Shown: positions 21,394 to 27,254 of the stretch, one piece after another | Layout: every line of letters starts with the position of its first letter | Numbering within the stretch: the stretch's first letter is position 1 | Source of the DNA: a bacterium | GTDB lineage: Bacteria > Oederibacteriota > PGYV01 > DSBP01 | Reading direction: 5' to 3' | NCBI GenBank assembly: GCA_011049465.1 | Contig: DSBP01000010.1 | Location: forward strand, 1 to 27,254 | DNA: 27,254 bases | Program-made: the position numbers and the translations under genes | The notes under the pieces: model-generated | The model's input: the letters and a program-made list of their open reading frames with translations, nothing else | The model's database searches: none | What the model was told of the DNA's origin: nothing

Positions 21394-24222
21394 ATGGCAA
21401 AGAAAAAGGCTGTAAAAAAGCAGGCAAAAGCCAAAACAAAGACAAAGGTAAAGGCAAAAACAAAAGCAAAAGCTTCGGGTTCAAAGAAAAAGTACATTTA
21501 CTTTTTCGGCAAAGGCAAAGCTGACGGAACAGGCGAGATGAAGGGGCTGCTGGGCGGCAAAGGCGCGGGGCTCGCTGAGATGACAAAAGCCGGAGTGCCT
21601 GTGCCTCCGGGATTCACCATTACAACAGAGGTGTGCAACCTGTTCTATGAAGTGGGCAATAAGACACCCGCTGAGGTGGAAAAGCAGATGATTGAGTATG
21701 TGGCGAAACTTGAGGCCGCTACGGGCAAGAAATTCGGCGGGGAAAATCCCCTGCTTGTGTCGGTCCGCTCGGGCGCGAAGTTCTCAATGCCGGGAATGAT
21801 GGACACCATTTTAAACCTCGGAATCAACGACAATGTTGTAAACGCCATGGTAAAGCTGACAGGCAACGAGCGGTTCGCGTGGGACAGCTACAGAAGGTTT
21901 ATAACGATGTTCTCGGATGTCGCGCTTGACCTTCCCAAGTCCAACTTTGAGCACCTGCTCGAGTCAATGAAGGAGAAAAAGGGAGTAAAACTTGACACTG
22001 ACCTTAACGCGTCTGACCTCAAAGAGCTTGTAAAACAGTCCAAGGAGCTTTTCAAGGAGAAGATGGGATACGATTTTCCCCAGGACCCGATTGACCAGCT
22101 CAAGGCAGCGCGCGACGCTGTCTTTAAATCGTGGATGAACGAGAGGGCAAAGACATACAGAAAGATGAACGACATACCGCACGACCTGGGCACAGCGGTT
22201 AATGTGCAGGCAATGGTATTCGGAAACATGGGCAATGACTCGGGCACAGGCGTGGGCTTTACAAGGAACCCGTCCACGGGCGAGCACATGTTCTACGGCG
22301 AGTACCTCATAAACGCGCAGGGCGAGGATGTTGTGGCGGGAATAAGGACGCCGCAGCCCATAGCGTCGCTTGAAAAAGAGATGCCGGTGGTTTACAAACA
22401 GCTCAGGGACATAACCGAAAAACTGGAGAAACATTACAGGGACATACAGGATTTTGAGTTCACCATTGAAAAAGGGACGCTCTTCATGCTCCAGACACGC
22501 TCGGGCAAAAGAACGGCGCATGCCGCGGTTAAAATCGCGGTTGACATGGTTGAGGAAAAACTTATAACAAAAGAAGAGGCTGTCATGAGGATTGCCCCTT
22601 CCACGCTTGACCAGCTTCTCCACCCGCTCTTTGACCCTTCGGCAAAGATAGAGGTTGTGGCAAAGGGCCTGCCCGCGTCGCCGGGCGCGGCCTCAGGAAG
22701 GGCGATTTTTACCGCTGATGACGCTGTGGCGTGGAAAGAAAAGGGCGAAAAGACCATACTTGTAAGGCTTGAGACCTGCCCTGACGACATACACGGAATG
22801 GACGCGGCTGTCGGCATACTGACAGCGCGCGGCGGAATGACCTCCCACGCCGCTGTTGTGGCGAGGGGAATGGGCAAGTGCTGTGTGGCGGGCTGTGAAG
22901 AGATAAAGGTGAGCGAGGCTGACAAGACAATAACGCTCAAAGACGGCGGAAAGATTGTTGAGGGAGACTGGATATCCCTTGACGGCTCAAAAGGGCTCGT
23001 CATAAAGGGCAAGGTTCCGACAATCGAGGCAAAGCTTGTGGGCGAGTTCGGAAAATATATGGAATGGGCGGACGCCTACAGAAGGCTGAAAGTAAGGGCA
23101 AACGCCGATGTTCCCAAAGACGCGAAAGTGGCCAAGGAATTCGGCGCTGAGGGCATAGGGCTCTGCAGGACAGAGCACATGTTCTTTGAGGCTGACAGGA
23201 TACCGCACATGCAGGCGATGATTCTCGCGAAAGACGAGGCAGGAAGAAGGGAAGCGTTAAACAGGCTGCTTCCGATGCAGAGGAGCGATTTTAAGGGCCT
23301 CTTTGAGACAATGGACGGCTACGGAGTCACAATCAGGCTGCTTGACCCGCCGCTTCACGAGTTCCTGCCCAAGCGCGAGGAGCTGATGAACGCCATAACA
23401 GCGATGGAGGCAAAGGGCAGCACCGAGCTTGCTGACGCGGGCCTTAAAAAGGCGCTTGAGCTTGTAAAAGAGGGCTCAAATGACCTTGAGAAGGCAAAGG
23501 TTCTTTTCCACAGGGTGGAAGAGCTTCATGAGTTCAACCCCATGCTCGGACACAGGGGCTGCAGGCTCGGCATAACCTATCCGGAGATAACAGAGATGCA
23601 GGCAAGGGCGATTATCGAGGCAGCATGCGAGGTCTACAAATCGGGCAAAAAGCTTGTGCCCGAGATAATGGTGCCGCTTGTAATCAACGCGAATGAATTC
23701 GCCGACCAGAAAAGGATAATTGACTCGGTCGCGAAAAAAGTAATGGAAGAGCAGGGCGTAAGGCTCACCTATATGGTGGGCACCATGATTGAGATTCCGC
23801 GCGCCTGTGTGACAGCGGACAAGATAGCCGCTGAAGCCGAGTTCTTCTCATTCGGCACAAACGACCTGACGCAGACCGGCCTTGGTTTCAGCCGCGACGA
23901 CGCCGGCAAGTTCATCAAGGTCTATATTGACAAGGGAATATTCGAGAAGGACCCGTTCCAGACCCTTGACCGGGACGGAGTGGGGCTTCTTATGAAGACA
24001 GCCGTTGAAAAGGGCAGAAAGACAAGGCCGAAAATCAAGCTCGGTATCTGCGGAGAGCACGGCGGAGACCCCGCGTCAGTTGAGTTCTGCCACACGCTGG
24101 ACCTTGATTACGTCTCCTGCTCGCCCTTCAGAGTGCCGATAGCAAGGCTCGCCGCGGCGCAGGCGGTAATAAAGGAGAAGATGGAGTCTAAGGGAAAAAA
24201 GGTAAAGGACAGAGACAGATAA
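21394..24222 (+). CDS. ppdK: Pyruvate, phosphate dikinase with lysine-rich N-terminal tail
   Basis: PPDK interconverts pyruvate, ATP and phosphate with PEP, AMP and pyrophosphate, used for gluconeogenesis or pyrophosphate-linked glycolysis. The 942-aa protein contains the nucleotide-binding domain (GLLGGKGAGLAEM, PPGFTITTEVC, VSVRSGAKFSMPGMMDTILN), the swivelling phospho-histidine domain with H485 in GGMTSHAAVVARG, and the PEP-binding barrel ending with C909 in YVSCSPFRVPIARLAAAQA. Residues 1-33 are an added tail with 16 lysines, mostly K-A/K-T alternation, before the normal start KYIYFFGKGK. The AGGAGG-preceded ATG and the absence of another ATG before residue 49 support the tail as translated. 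It is transcribed alone and followed by a strong terminator. Confidence 0.96.
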   Translation: MAKKKAVKKQAKAKTKTKVKAKTKAKASGSKKKYIYFFGKGKADGTGEMKGLLGGKGAGLAEMTKAGVPVPPGFTITTEVCNLFYEVGNKTPAEVEKQMIEYVAKLEAATGKKFGGENPLLVSVRSGAKFSMPGMMDTILNLGINDNVVNAMVKLTGNERFAWDSYRRFITMFSDVALDLPKSNFEHLLESMKEKKGVKLDTDLNASDLKELVKQSKELFKEKMGYDFPQDPIDQLKAARDAVFKSWMNERAKTYRKMNDIPHDLGTAVNVQAMVFGNMGNDSGTGVGFTRNPSTGEHMFYGEYLINAQGEDVVAGIRTPQPIASLEKEMPVVYKQLRDITEKLEKHYRDIQDFEFTIEKGTLFMLQTRSGKRTAHAAVKIAVDMVEEKLITKEEAVMRIAPSTLDQLLHPLFDPSAKIEVVAKGLPASPGAASGRAIFTADDAVAWKEKGEKTILVRLETCPDDIHGMDAAVGILTARGGMTSHAAVVARGMGKCCVAGCEEIKVSEADKTITLKDGGKIVEGDWISLDGSKGLVIKGKVPTIEAKLVGEFGKYMEWADAYRRLKVRANADVPKDAKVAKEFGAEGIGLCRTEHMFFEADRIPHMQAMILAKDEAGRREALNRLLPMQRSDFKGLFETMDGYGVTIRLLDPPLHEFLPKREELMNAITAMEAKGSTELADAGLKKALELVKEGSNDLEKAKVLFHRVEELHEFNPMLGHRGCRLGITYPEITEMQARAIIEAACEVYKSGKKLVPEIMVPLVINANEFADQKRIIDSVAKKVMEEQGVRLTYMVGTMIEIPRACVTADKIAAEAEFFSFGTNDLTQTGLGFSRDDAGKFIKVYIDKGIFEKDPFQTLDRDGVGLLMKTAVEKGRKTRPKIKLGICGEHGGDPASVEFCHTLDLDYVSCSPFRVPIARLAAAQAVIKEKMESKGKKVKDRDR

Positions 24223-24245
24223 TATAATCCACTAAAGATTAACAT

Positions 24246-24283
24246 AAAAACAGCGGCGGGTTATCCCGCCGCTGTTTTTTTTT
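24246..24283. terminator. Strong bidirectional intrinsic terminator
   Basis: AAAAACAGCGGCGGG (24246-24260), loop TTAT and CCCGCCGCTGTTTTT (24265-24279) form a perfect 15-bp stem with T runs on the + strand and, because of the A run, on the - strand too. It lies between the convergent ppdK and 98-aa genes and should stop both. Confidence 0.92.
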
Positions 24284-24296
24284 ATGCGAAGGCGGA

Positions 24297-24593
24297 CTAT
24301 TTTGCAGCTTCGTTGACCTTTATCCAGTCCTTGAGCTCGCCGTTATACTGGCCGCCCTTCATGGGAGGGGACATGACGAATTTAATCCTGCCCTTGTGCA
24401 TAAGAGCGATGCCTTTAAGGGATTTGAGTATTATGTGCCACTTAGCCTCATTCTCTATCCCCGCGATTATGTATTTTGAAAGGGGTTCCGCGGTTGTCAG
24501 TGAGTGTTTCTTCACGTTCTCAAGCAGCAGGTTGTGTATCCTGTTTAAGCTTTCTCCCTCAGCCTCAATATCCCAAGAAACCGTAAAATGCAT
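24297..24593 (-). CDS. Uncharacterised 98-aa protein
   Basis: I do not recognise this family. The product begins MHFTVSWDIEAEGESLNRIHNLLLENVKKH and continues with alternating strands and helices (YIIAGIENEAKWHIILKSL, RIKFVMSPPMKGGQYNGEL), suggesting a small alpha/beta, possibly ferredoxin-like, soluble domain. There is no signal peptide, membrane segment or cysteine. Translation is well supported: GAGGTG lies four bases from the ATG and a promoter is placed just upstream. It is the only - strand gene inside the window and is convergent with ppdK across a shared terminator. Confidence 0.7.
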   Translation of the reverse strand: MHFTVSWDIEAEGESLNRIHNLLLENVKKHSLTTAEPLSKYIIAGIENEAKWHIILKSLKGIALMHKGRIKFVMSPPMKGGQYNGELKDWIKVNEAAK

Positions 24594-24611
24594 AATTCAC
24601 CTCGTTACCCC

Positions 24612-24640
24612 ATTATAATTAACCCGCAAAAAAATAACAA
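24612..24640 (-). promoter_or_regulatory. Promoter of the 98-aa gene
   Basis: On the - strand TTGTTA (24640-24635) and a perfect TATAAT (24617-24612) have a 17-nt spacer. The transcript would begin only about 12 nt before the GAGGTG ribosome site, giving a very short leader. Confidence 0.6.
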
Positions 24641-24859
24641 GAACAAAACACGCATCAAGCCCTGTATTTGTTTAGTTTTAGTATTTGCTTTGTCTTTGTT
24701 TCGTCCGTGTAGCCGCGAACTTCAGTTCGCGCTGTAGTTGTACTTGCACTTTAAATTTTAAGTTTTCAGTTTGCCGTCTCTCCTTTCTCCTCTCGCTTCT
24801 CTACTTTCCCGCCCTGCACCGGAGTGAAACGACCGGTACAGGGCGCCCCACTTTCCCAC
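24641..24859. other. Gene-free spacer with palindromes
   Basis: Together with the flanking promoters this makes about 318 bp without a gene (24594-24911). It holds a perfect palindrome CGCGAACT-TC-AGTTCGCG (24714-24731), a reverse-oriented AT-rich unit related to the 3044-3571 family (about 24746-24768), a pyrimidine-rich stretch (24775-24810), and a GC-rich palindrome at 24810-24843. No open frame here has a ribosome site. Confidence 0.5.
24810..24843. repeat. GC-rich palindromic repeat, left of the toxin-antitoxin pair
   Basis: CGCCCTGCACCGG and CCGGTACAGGGCG form a 13-nt stem with one mismatch around a 10-nt loop. The same sequence recurs inverted at 25646-25670 (21 of 25 positions, all differences transitions). 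GGTACAGGGCGCC also recurs directly at 24835-24847 and 25660-25672. The copies frame the small gene pair between them. Confidence 0.6.
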
Positions 24860-24888
24860 TTGACAACTTACCCCACACACTGTATATT
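24860..24888 (+). promoter_or_regulatory. Promoter of the AbrB-like/RelE-like pair
   Basis: A perfect TTGACA (24860-24865), a 17-nt spacer and TATATT (24883-24888) lie just before the gene pair, with the ribosome site only about ten bases past the expected start. The very short leader fits a small autoregulated unit. Confidence 0.65.
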
Positions 24889-24911
24889 TGTATCAGCAAA
24901 GGAGGCGCAAA

Positions 24912-25247
24912 ATGAAAAGGCGAAGCCGCAAACCCGGAACAACCATTGAGGTAAGGGAGGAATTTTCCCCTTACGGCACAAAAACGCTGGATTCAAAGGA
25001 CAGGATTAGCCTGGGCGGAAAGCTTAAAAGCCTGCTTAAGCAGGGAGCTGACGCGGATGGATTTATGGTATATGTGGGGAAGAACGGGGACATTCTGCTC
25101 CGGCCCGGCGTAACAGTGCCGAGCAGTGAGGCGTGGGTTTACAAAAACCGCGCTGTTATGGGCAGCATAAGGAAAGGGCTGGAAGAGGCCTCTGAAGGCA
25201 AAACCAGGCGCGTAAAGAAGCTGGGCCCGTTCCTTGATGAACTGTGA
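24912..25247 (+). CDS. AbrB-like putative antitoxin
   Basis: A 111-aa basic protein. Residues about 20-60 (DSKDRISLGGKLKSLLKQGADADGFMVYVGKNGDILLRP) have the strand pattern of a swapped-hairpin AbrB/SpoVT DNA-binding domain. The C-terminal part, PSSEAWVYKNRAVMGSIRKGLEEASEGK, looks like an antitoxin tail that would cover a toxin. The ATG at 24912, six bases from GGAGG, is preferred to an upstream in-frame ATG at 24888 inside the promoter. It overlaps the next gene by four bases. I recognise this two-gene arrangement as widespread, but this function is inference from fold-like pattern and pairing. Confidence 0.65.
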   Translation: MKRRSRKPGTTIEVREEFSPYGTKTLDSKDRISLGGKLKSLLKQGADADGFMVYVGKNGDILLRPGVTVPSSEAWVYKNRAVMGSIRKGLEEASEGKTRRVKKLGPFLDEL

Positions 25248-25519
25248 AATTTGCCCTTAATTTTACCCCGGAAGCAGTGGAAAAGATAGCGGTATTGAAA
25301 CGCTATAAAGCCGTTGTAAAGGCGCTGGGGTTCCTGCAGTCCAACCCAAGGCACCCCGGCCTCAAGACGCATGAGTTTACGTCGTTTAAGGGGCCGAAAG
25401 GGGAGAAGATATTTGAAGCATACGCCGAACAAAACACTCCCGCCGCATACAGGGTGTTTTTTTATTATGGCCCGGGCAAAGGCGAAATAACAGTCTTCAC
25501 CATCACTCCCCATCCGTAA
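25244..25519 (+). CDS. RelE/ParE-like putative toxin
   Basis: A 91-aa protein with the size and strand layout of RelE/ParE toxins: KFALNFTPEAVEKIAVLKR at the start, a helical segment VVKALGFLQSNPRHPGLKTHEF, then strands ending AAYRVFFYYGPGKGEITVFTITPHP. The FxYxPGKGEITV..ITPHP ending is characteristic of a widespread small family usually paired with an AbrB-like partner. Arg/His residues near the C-terminus (R in AAYRV, H in TPHP) could be catalytic for mRNA cleavage, but this is not established. The GTG start sits in a GTGA overlap with the upstream stop. Confidence 0.65.
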   Translation: MKFALNFTPEAVEKIAVLKRYKAVVKALGFLQSNPRHPGLKTHEFTSFKGPKGEKIFEAYAEQNTPAAYRVFFYYGPGKGEITVFTITPHP

Positions 25520-25545
25520 GGTTTTGTTGCCAGGGACTCTTTTCA

Positions 25546-25567
25546 GGGGTAGAGGGTAGGGTGAGGG
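25546..25567 (+). repeat. G-quadruplex-type motif
   Basis: Four runs of three or four G (25546-25549, 25554-25556, 25559-25561, 25565-25567) are separated by 4, 2 and 3 bases, which fits the G3N1-7 x4 rule. It lies just after the RelE-like gene, on the transcribed-sense strand, and could act at the RNA level or be part of a dispersed intergenic repeat. Confidence 0.6.
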
Positions 25568-25645
25568 TGATGTAGTTGTATTTTAAGTCTGTCTGTCTTT
25601 TCAAATTCTCGAATAATCGAATCCTCGAATCTCCCGCTATGCGCC

Positions 25646-25672
25646 GATCGTTTTACTCTGGTACAGGGCGCC
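25646..25672 (+). repeat. GC-rich repeat, right of the toxin-antitoxin pair
   Basis: GATCGTTTTACTCTGG followed by TACAGGGCGCC is an inverted copy of 24810-24834 and shares GGTACAGGGCGCC directly with 24835-24847. Together the copies bracket an interval of about 0.8 kb containing the AbrB-like/RelE-like pair. Confidence 0.55.
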
Positions 25673-25684
25673 GCGCATTTCCGA

Positions 25685-25714
25685 TTGCAACTTTTTTGTG
25701 AATTATGGTATATT
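25685..25714 (+). promoter_or_regulatory. Promoter of the nuclease-like gene
   Basis: TTGCAA (25685-25690), an 18-nt spacer and TATATT (25709-25714) give a leader of about 127 nt, long compared with neighbouring genes. That leaves room for the upstream frame at 25780. Confidence 0.5.
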
Positions 25715-25779
25715 GTATAAGTGAAAGGGATAAAAATGTTATGCTGATTGGGAATACTTTTTTGAGAAGGGGTGGATAG

Positions 25780-25866
25780 GTGGAGAAAAGAAAGAAATTA
25801 GGGCAGAAAAGTATGAAAAACTCGGACAAGGACAAAAGGGGGTTGAGATGCCGGTATATAAGGTAG
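25780..25866 (+). CDS. Possible 28-codon upstream ORF
   Basis: A GTG preceded by AAGGGG opens a 28-aa, very basic frame (starting VEKRKKLGQKSMKNSDK) that ends at a TAG 19 bases inside the following gene. It could couple or dampen translation of that gene. It may equally be chance; there is no other support. Confidence 0.2.
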   Translation: MEKRKKLGQKSMKNSDKDKRGLRCRYIR

Positions 25867-26789
25867 TTGCTGACAAGGCTAAACAGTTAAAAGTTACGGA
25901 CTTTAAAAATGAAAAAGCGCTTCAGTCGTTTGTGGAAAAAAACCTTGAGGAGATATTTAACTGCCGTTTTGTCGCGAGTGAGTTTCACACAGGCGCGCAG
26001 CACTCGGGCCGGATAGACACGCTCGCCCTTTCTGAGGACAATAACCCGGTGATTATTGAGTATAAGATTGTAGAGTCTTCCGAACTGGTTAATCAGAGCC
26101 TGTTTTACATGTCCTGGATAAAGGACCATAAAGGGGATTATCAGATTGCCGTGGAAAAGACTCTGGGGAAAAAGGTTGAGATTGACTGGGGTGATATAAG
26201 GGTTATTTGTATAGCGCCGGGGTATAAAAGATACGACCTTCACGCCGTGAAAATGATAGGAGCAAATGTAGAGCTTTGGGAATATAAACTTCTTGAGGAT
26301 GGCGTCTTTGTCCTTGAGGAGGTTTTCAGAAAGACGTCGGCATTGACAGATGTTGTAAAGGCGGTAAAGAACGGAAAAAATCCGGTAATGGTAGCGGCAG
26401 GTAAAAAAGCCGCGCAGTCAAGGCTGACAGGCGAGTACAGCTTTGAGGAGCATTTAAAGGGCGCAGGCGCAAAAACAGGGGGTTTATTGAAGAAATTGAG
26501 GGAGTATATCATGGAAATAAGCGATTCTATTGAGGAGGCGCCGAAAAAGTATTATGTTGCCTACAAAACAACAAAGAATTTTGTCTGCCTTGAGGCAAGG
26601 AAAAAGAAATTGTACATGTACCTTAGGCTAAATCCAAAGGATCTAAAACAACTTCCCGCGAACGCAAGGGATGTGAGGGAAATAGGGCATTTTGGAACAG
26701 GGGATCTTGAGTATACAGTAAGGGAAGAGGCGGATATTGAAGAGGCAAAGAAGTTTATAATGCTTGCATATAAAAACAGCGGGGGATGA
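25848..26789 (+). CDS. PD-(D/E)XK nuclease-like protein with C-terminal DUF5655-like domain
   Basis: A 313-aa protein. Residues 18-180 resemble the restriction-endonuclease-like fold of DUF91/NucS-type proteins: an N-terminal helix (NEKALQSFVEKNLEEIF), then GRIDTLALSEDNNPVIIEYKIVES, giving the D57...E71-x-K73 active-site pattern, followed by a helix with NQSLFYMSWI. The C-terminal third (from about 210) resembles DUF5655: YSFEEHLKGAG, IEEAPKKYYVAYKTTKNFVCLEARKKKLYMYLRLNP, and DVREIGHFGTGDLEYTVREEADIEEAKKFI. DUF5655 proteins are common hypotheticals near restriction systems; the domain's role is unknown. The ATG at 25848 follows AGGGGG. The methyltransferase gene begins 130 nt downstream, so a link to DNA restriction is plausible but unproven. 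Confidence 0.75.
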   Translation: MPVYKVVADKAKQLKVTDFKNEKALQSFVEKNLEEIFNCRFVASEFHTGAQHSGRIDTLALSEDNNPVIIEYKIVESSELVNQSLFYMSWIKDHKGDYQIAVEKTLGKKVEIDWGDIRVICIAPGYKRYDLHAVKMIGANVELWEYKLLEDGVFVLEEVFRKTSALTDVVKAVKNGKNPVMVAAGKKAAQSRLTGEYSFEEHLKGAGAKTGGLLKKLREYIMEISDSIEEAPKKYYVAYKTTKNFVCLEARKKKLYMYLRLNPKDLKQLPANARDVREIGHFGTGDLEYTVREEADIEEAKKFIMLAYKNSGG

Positions 26790-26862
26790 GATGGGGGAAG
26801 GAATAACCGCATAAACGCACACCGGGGGAGTGGGTGAAGTTGGAGGAGTTGAGAAAATAGGC

Positions 26863-26891
26863 TTTATAAATAAAGGGTTTTGTCGTATAAT
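26863..26891 (+). promoter_or_regulatory. Possible promoter of the methyltransferase gene
   Basis: A perfect TATAAT (26886-26891) lies 28 bases before the start codon region, with a weak TTTATA (26863-26868) 17 nt further upstream. The -10 is convincing and the -35 is poor, so the promoter may depend on an activator. Confidence 0.4.
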
Positions 26892-26919
26892 GTTTGCGTA
26901 ATTATAAGAGGAGGCATTT

Positions 26920-27254
26920 GTGGACGGGAAATCAGAGGACATAAAAAAAGCGCAGGTTGAGAAGCTTAGAGAGCTATTTCCTGAGGCGGTTTCTGAAGGA
27001 GAGATTGACTGGGAGCGGCTGCAAATCACGCTGGGCAGGGACAATGAGCTTAAGGATGAGCGGTATGTCCTGAACTGGGCCGGAAAGACAGAGGCTTTCC
27101 GCGCAATTCAGCAGCCCACAACCGCCACGCTCGCGCCCGCGCCGAAAGAATCAATAAATTTTGATACGACTGAGAATGTCTTTATAGAGGGGGAAAATCT
27201 TGAGGTCCTGAAAATTCTGCAAAAGTCATATTACGGTAAGATTAAGATGATATA
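26920..27254 (+). CDS. Type III-like DNA adenine methyltransferase (Mod), N-terminal part
   Basis: The frame opens with GTG five bases after GAGGAGG and stays open to the window end, giving 111 codons of a truncated gene. The visible part begins VDGKSEDIKKAQVEKLRELFPEA, followed by EIDWERLQITLG and ERYVLNWAGKTEAFRAIQQP. From about residue 87 it has VFIEGENLEVLKILQKSYYGKIKMI, which in type III Mod and related beta-class N6-adenine methyltransferases directly precedes the catalytic DPPYNTG motif. That motif would fall just past the edge. A res helicase-nuclease subunit would be expected further right. Confidence 0.85.
   Translation, partial: MDGKSEDIKKAQVEKLRELFPEAVSEGEIDWERLQITLGRDNELKDERYVLNWAGKTEAFRAIQQPTTATLAPAPKESINFDTTENVFIEGENLEVLKILQKSYYGKIKMI

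Larger units (their letters stand above)
25520..25847. other. Gene-free spacer before the nuclease-like gene
   Basis: About 328 bp with a G-quadruplex-type run (25546-25567), a TCGAAT-rich stretch (25606-25633, three TCGAAT-like words), the right-hand GC-rich repeat (25646-25672), a promoter (25685-25714) and a possible small upstream frame (from 25780). No protein gene of normal size is seen. Confidence 0.55.

Noticed and set aside
21394..21492. Lysine-rich segment as a separate small protein or a mis-called start
   Set aside because: It is in frame with PPDK without a stop, its ATG has the only good ribosome site, and no alternative start exists between it and the conserved domain.
24313..24618. 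101-codon + strand frame opposite the 98-aa gene
   Set aside because: The - strand frame has a promoter, ribosome site and shared terminator; this one has none and starts after a strong terminator.

Overview
The window is a gene-dense piece of a bacterial chromosome. Nearly every gene reads on the + strand. Starts are preceded by clear AGGAGG-type ribosome sites and GTG/TTG starts are common. Several intergenic regions hold sigma70-like promoters (TTGACA/TATAAT type), most with 17-nt spacers. Arginine is mostly AGG/CGC, and AT-rich repeats sit between genes of about 50% GC. The gene content is that of a Gram-negative-style, probably anaerobic or facultative, uncultivated lineage: uvrA, a DHH-CBS-nucleotidyltransferase fusion, a rpmF-plsX-fab-rnc operon, acd-etfB-etfA, and pyruvate phosphate dikinase. 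A candidate phylum of the Elusimicrobia/Goldbacteria kind is only a guess; the sequence does not fix the taxon.

Layout. (1) 1-3025: uvrA behind its own promoter; an opposing promoter and ribosome site at the left edge point to a divergent gene just outside. (2) 3026-3643: about 620 bp without a credible gene, holding an organised repeat cassette (two 80-bp direct repeats enclosing a 23-bp inverted repeat) and AT-rich repeat units that recur elsewhere in the window. (3) 3644-3720: tRNA-Val(GAC) with CCA encoded and C instead of U at position 33. (4) 3745-10617: a tight five-gene operon: LUD-domain protein, cytoplasmic GH2 glycosidase, DHH/CBS/CCA-type nucleotidyltransferase, nitroreductase, and a secreted GH16 beta-glucanase lipoprotein. 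(5) 10671-21252: a long operon from a near-consensus promoter: yceD, rpmF, plsX, fabH, fabD, fabG, acpP, fabF, rnc, then acyl-CoA dehydrogenase, etfB, etfA, then a HEPN/MNT pair. (6) 21311-24283: ppdK with its own promoter, a lysine-rich N-terminal tail and a strong terminator shared with a convergent small gene. (7) 24297-27254: an accessory right end: an unrecognised 98-aa gene on the - strand, an AbrB-like/RelE-like pair framed by related repeats, a PD-(D/E)XK + DUF5655-like protein, and the beginning of a type III-like DNA methyltransferase cut by the window edge.

How it fits together. Region 5 joins phospholipid and fatty-acid initiation and elongation (PlsX, FabH, FabD, FabG, ACP, FabF) to acyl-CoA oxidation and flavin electron transfer (Acd, EtfBA). 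No fabZ, enoyl-ACP reductase or acetyl-CoA carboxylase gene is present here. The GH2 and GH16 enzymes suggest beta-glucan use (GH16 on the cell surface, GH2 inside). PPDK fits a glycolysis/gluconeogenesis economy based on pyrophosphate. The right end looks like the start of a defence or restriction-modification island. The points most worth follow-up are the repeat cassette at 3085-3492, the C33 tRNA, the lysine-tailed PPDK, the HEPN/MNT pair, and the nuclease-methyltransferase neighbourhood at the right edge.
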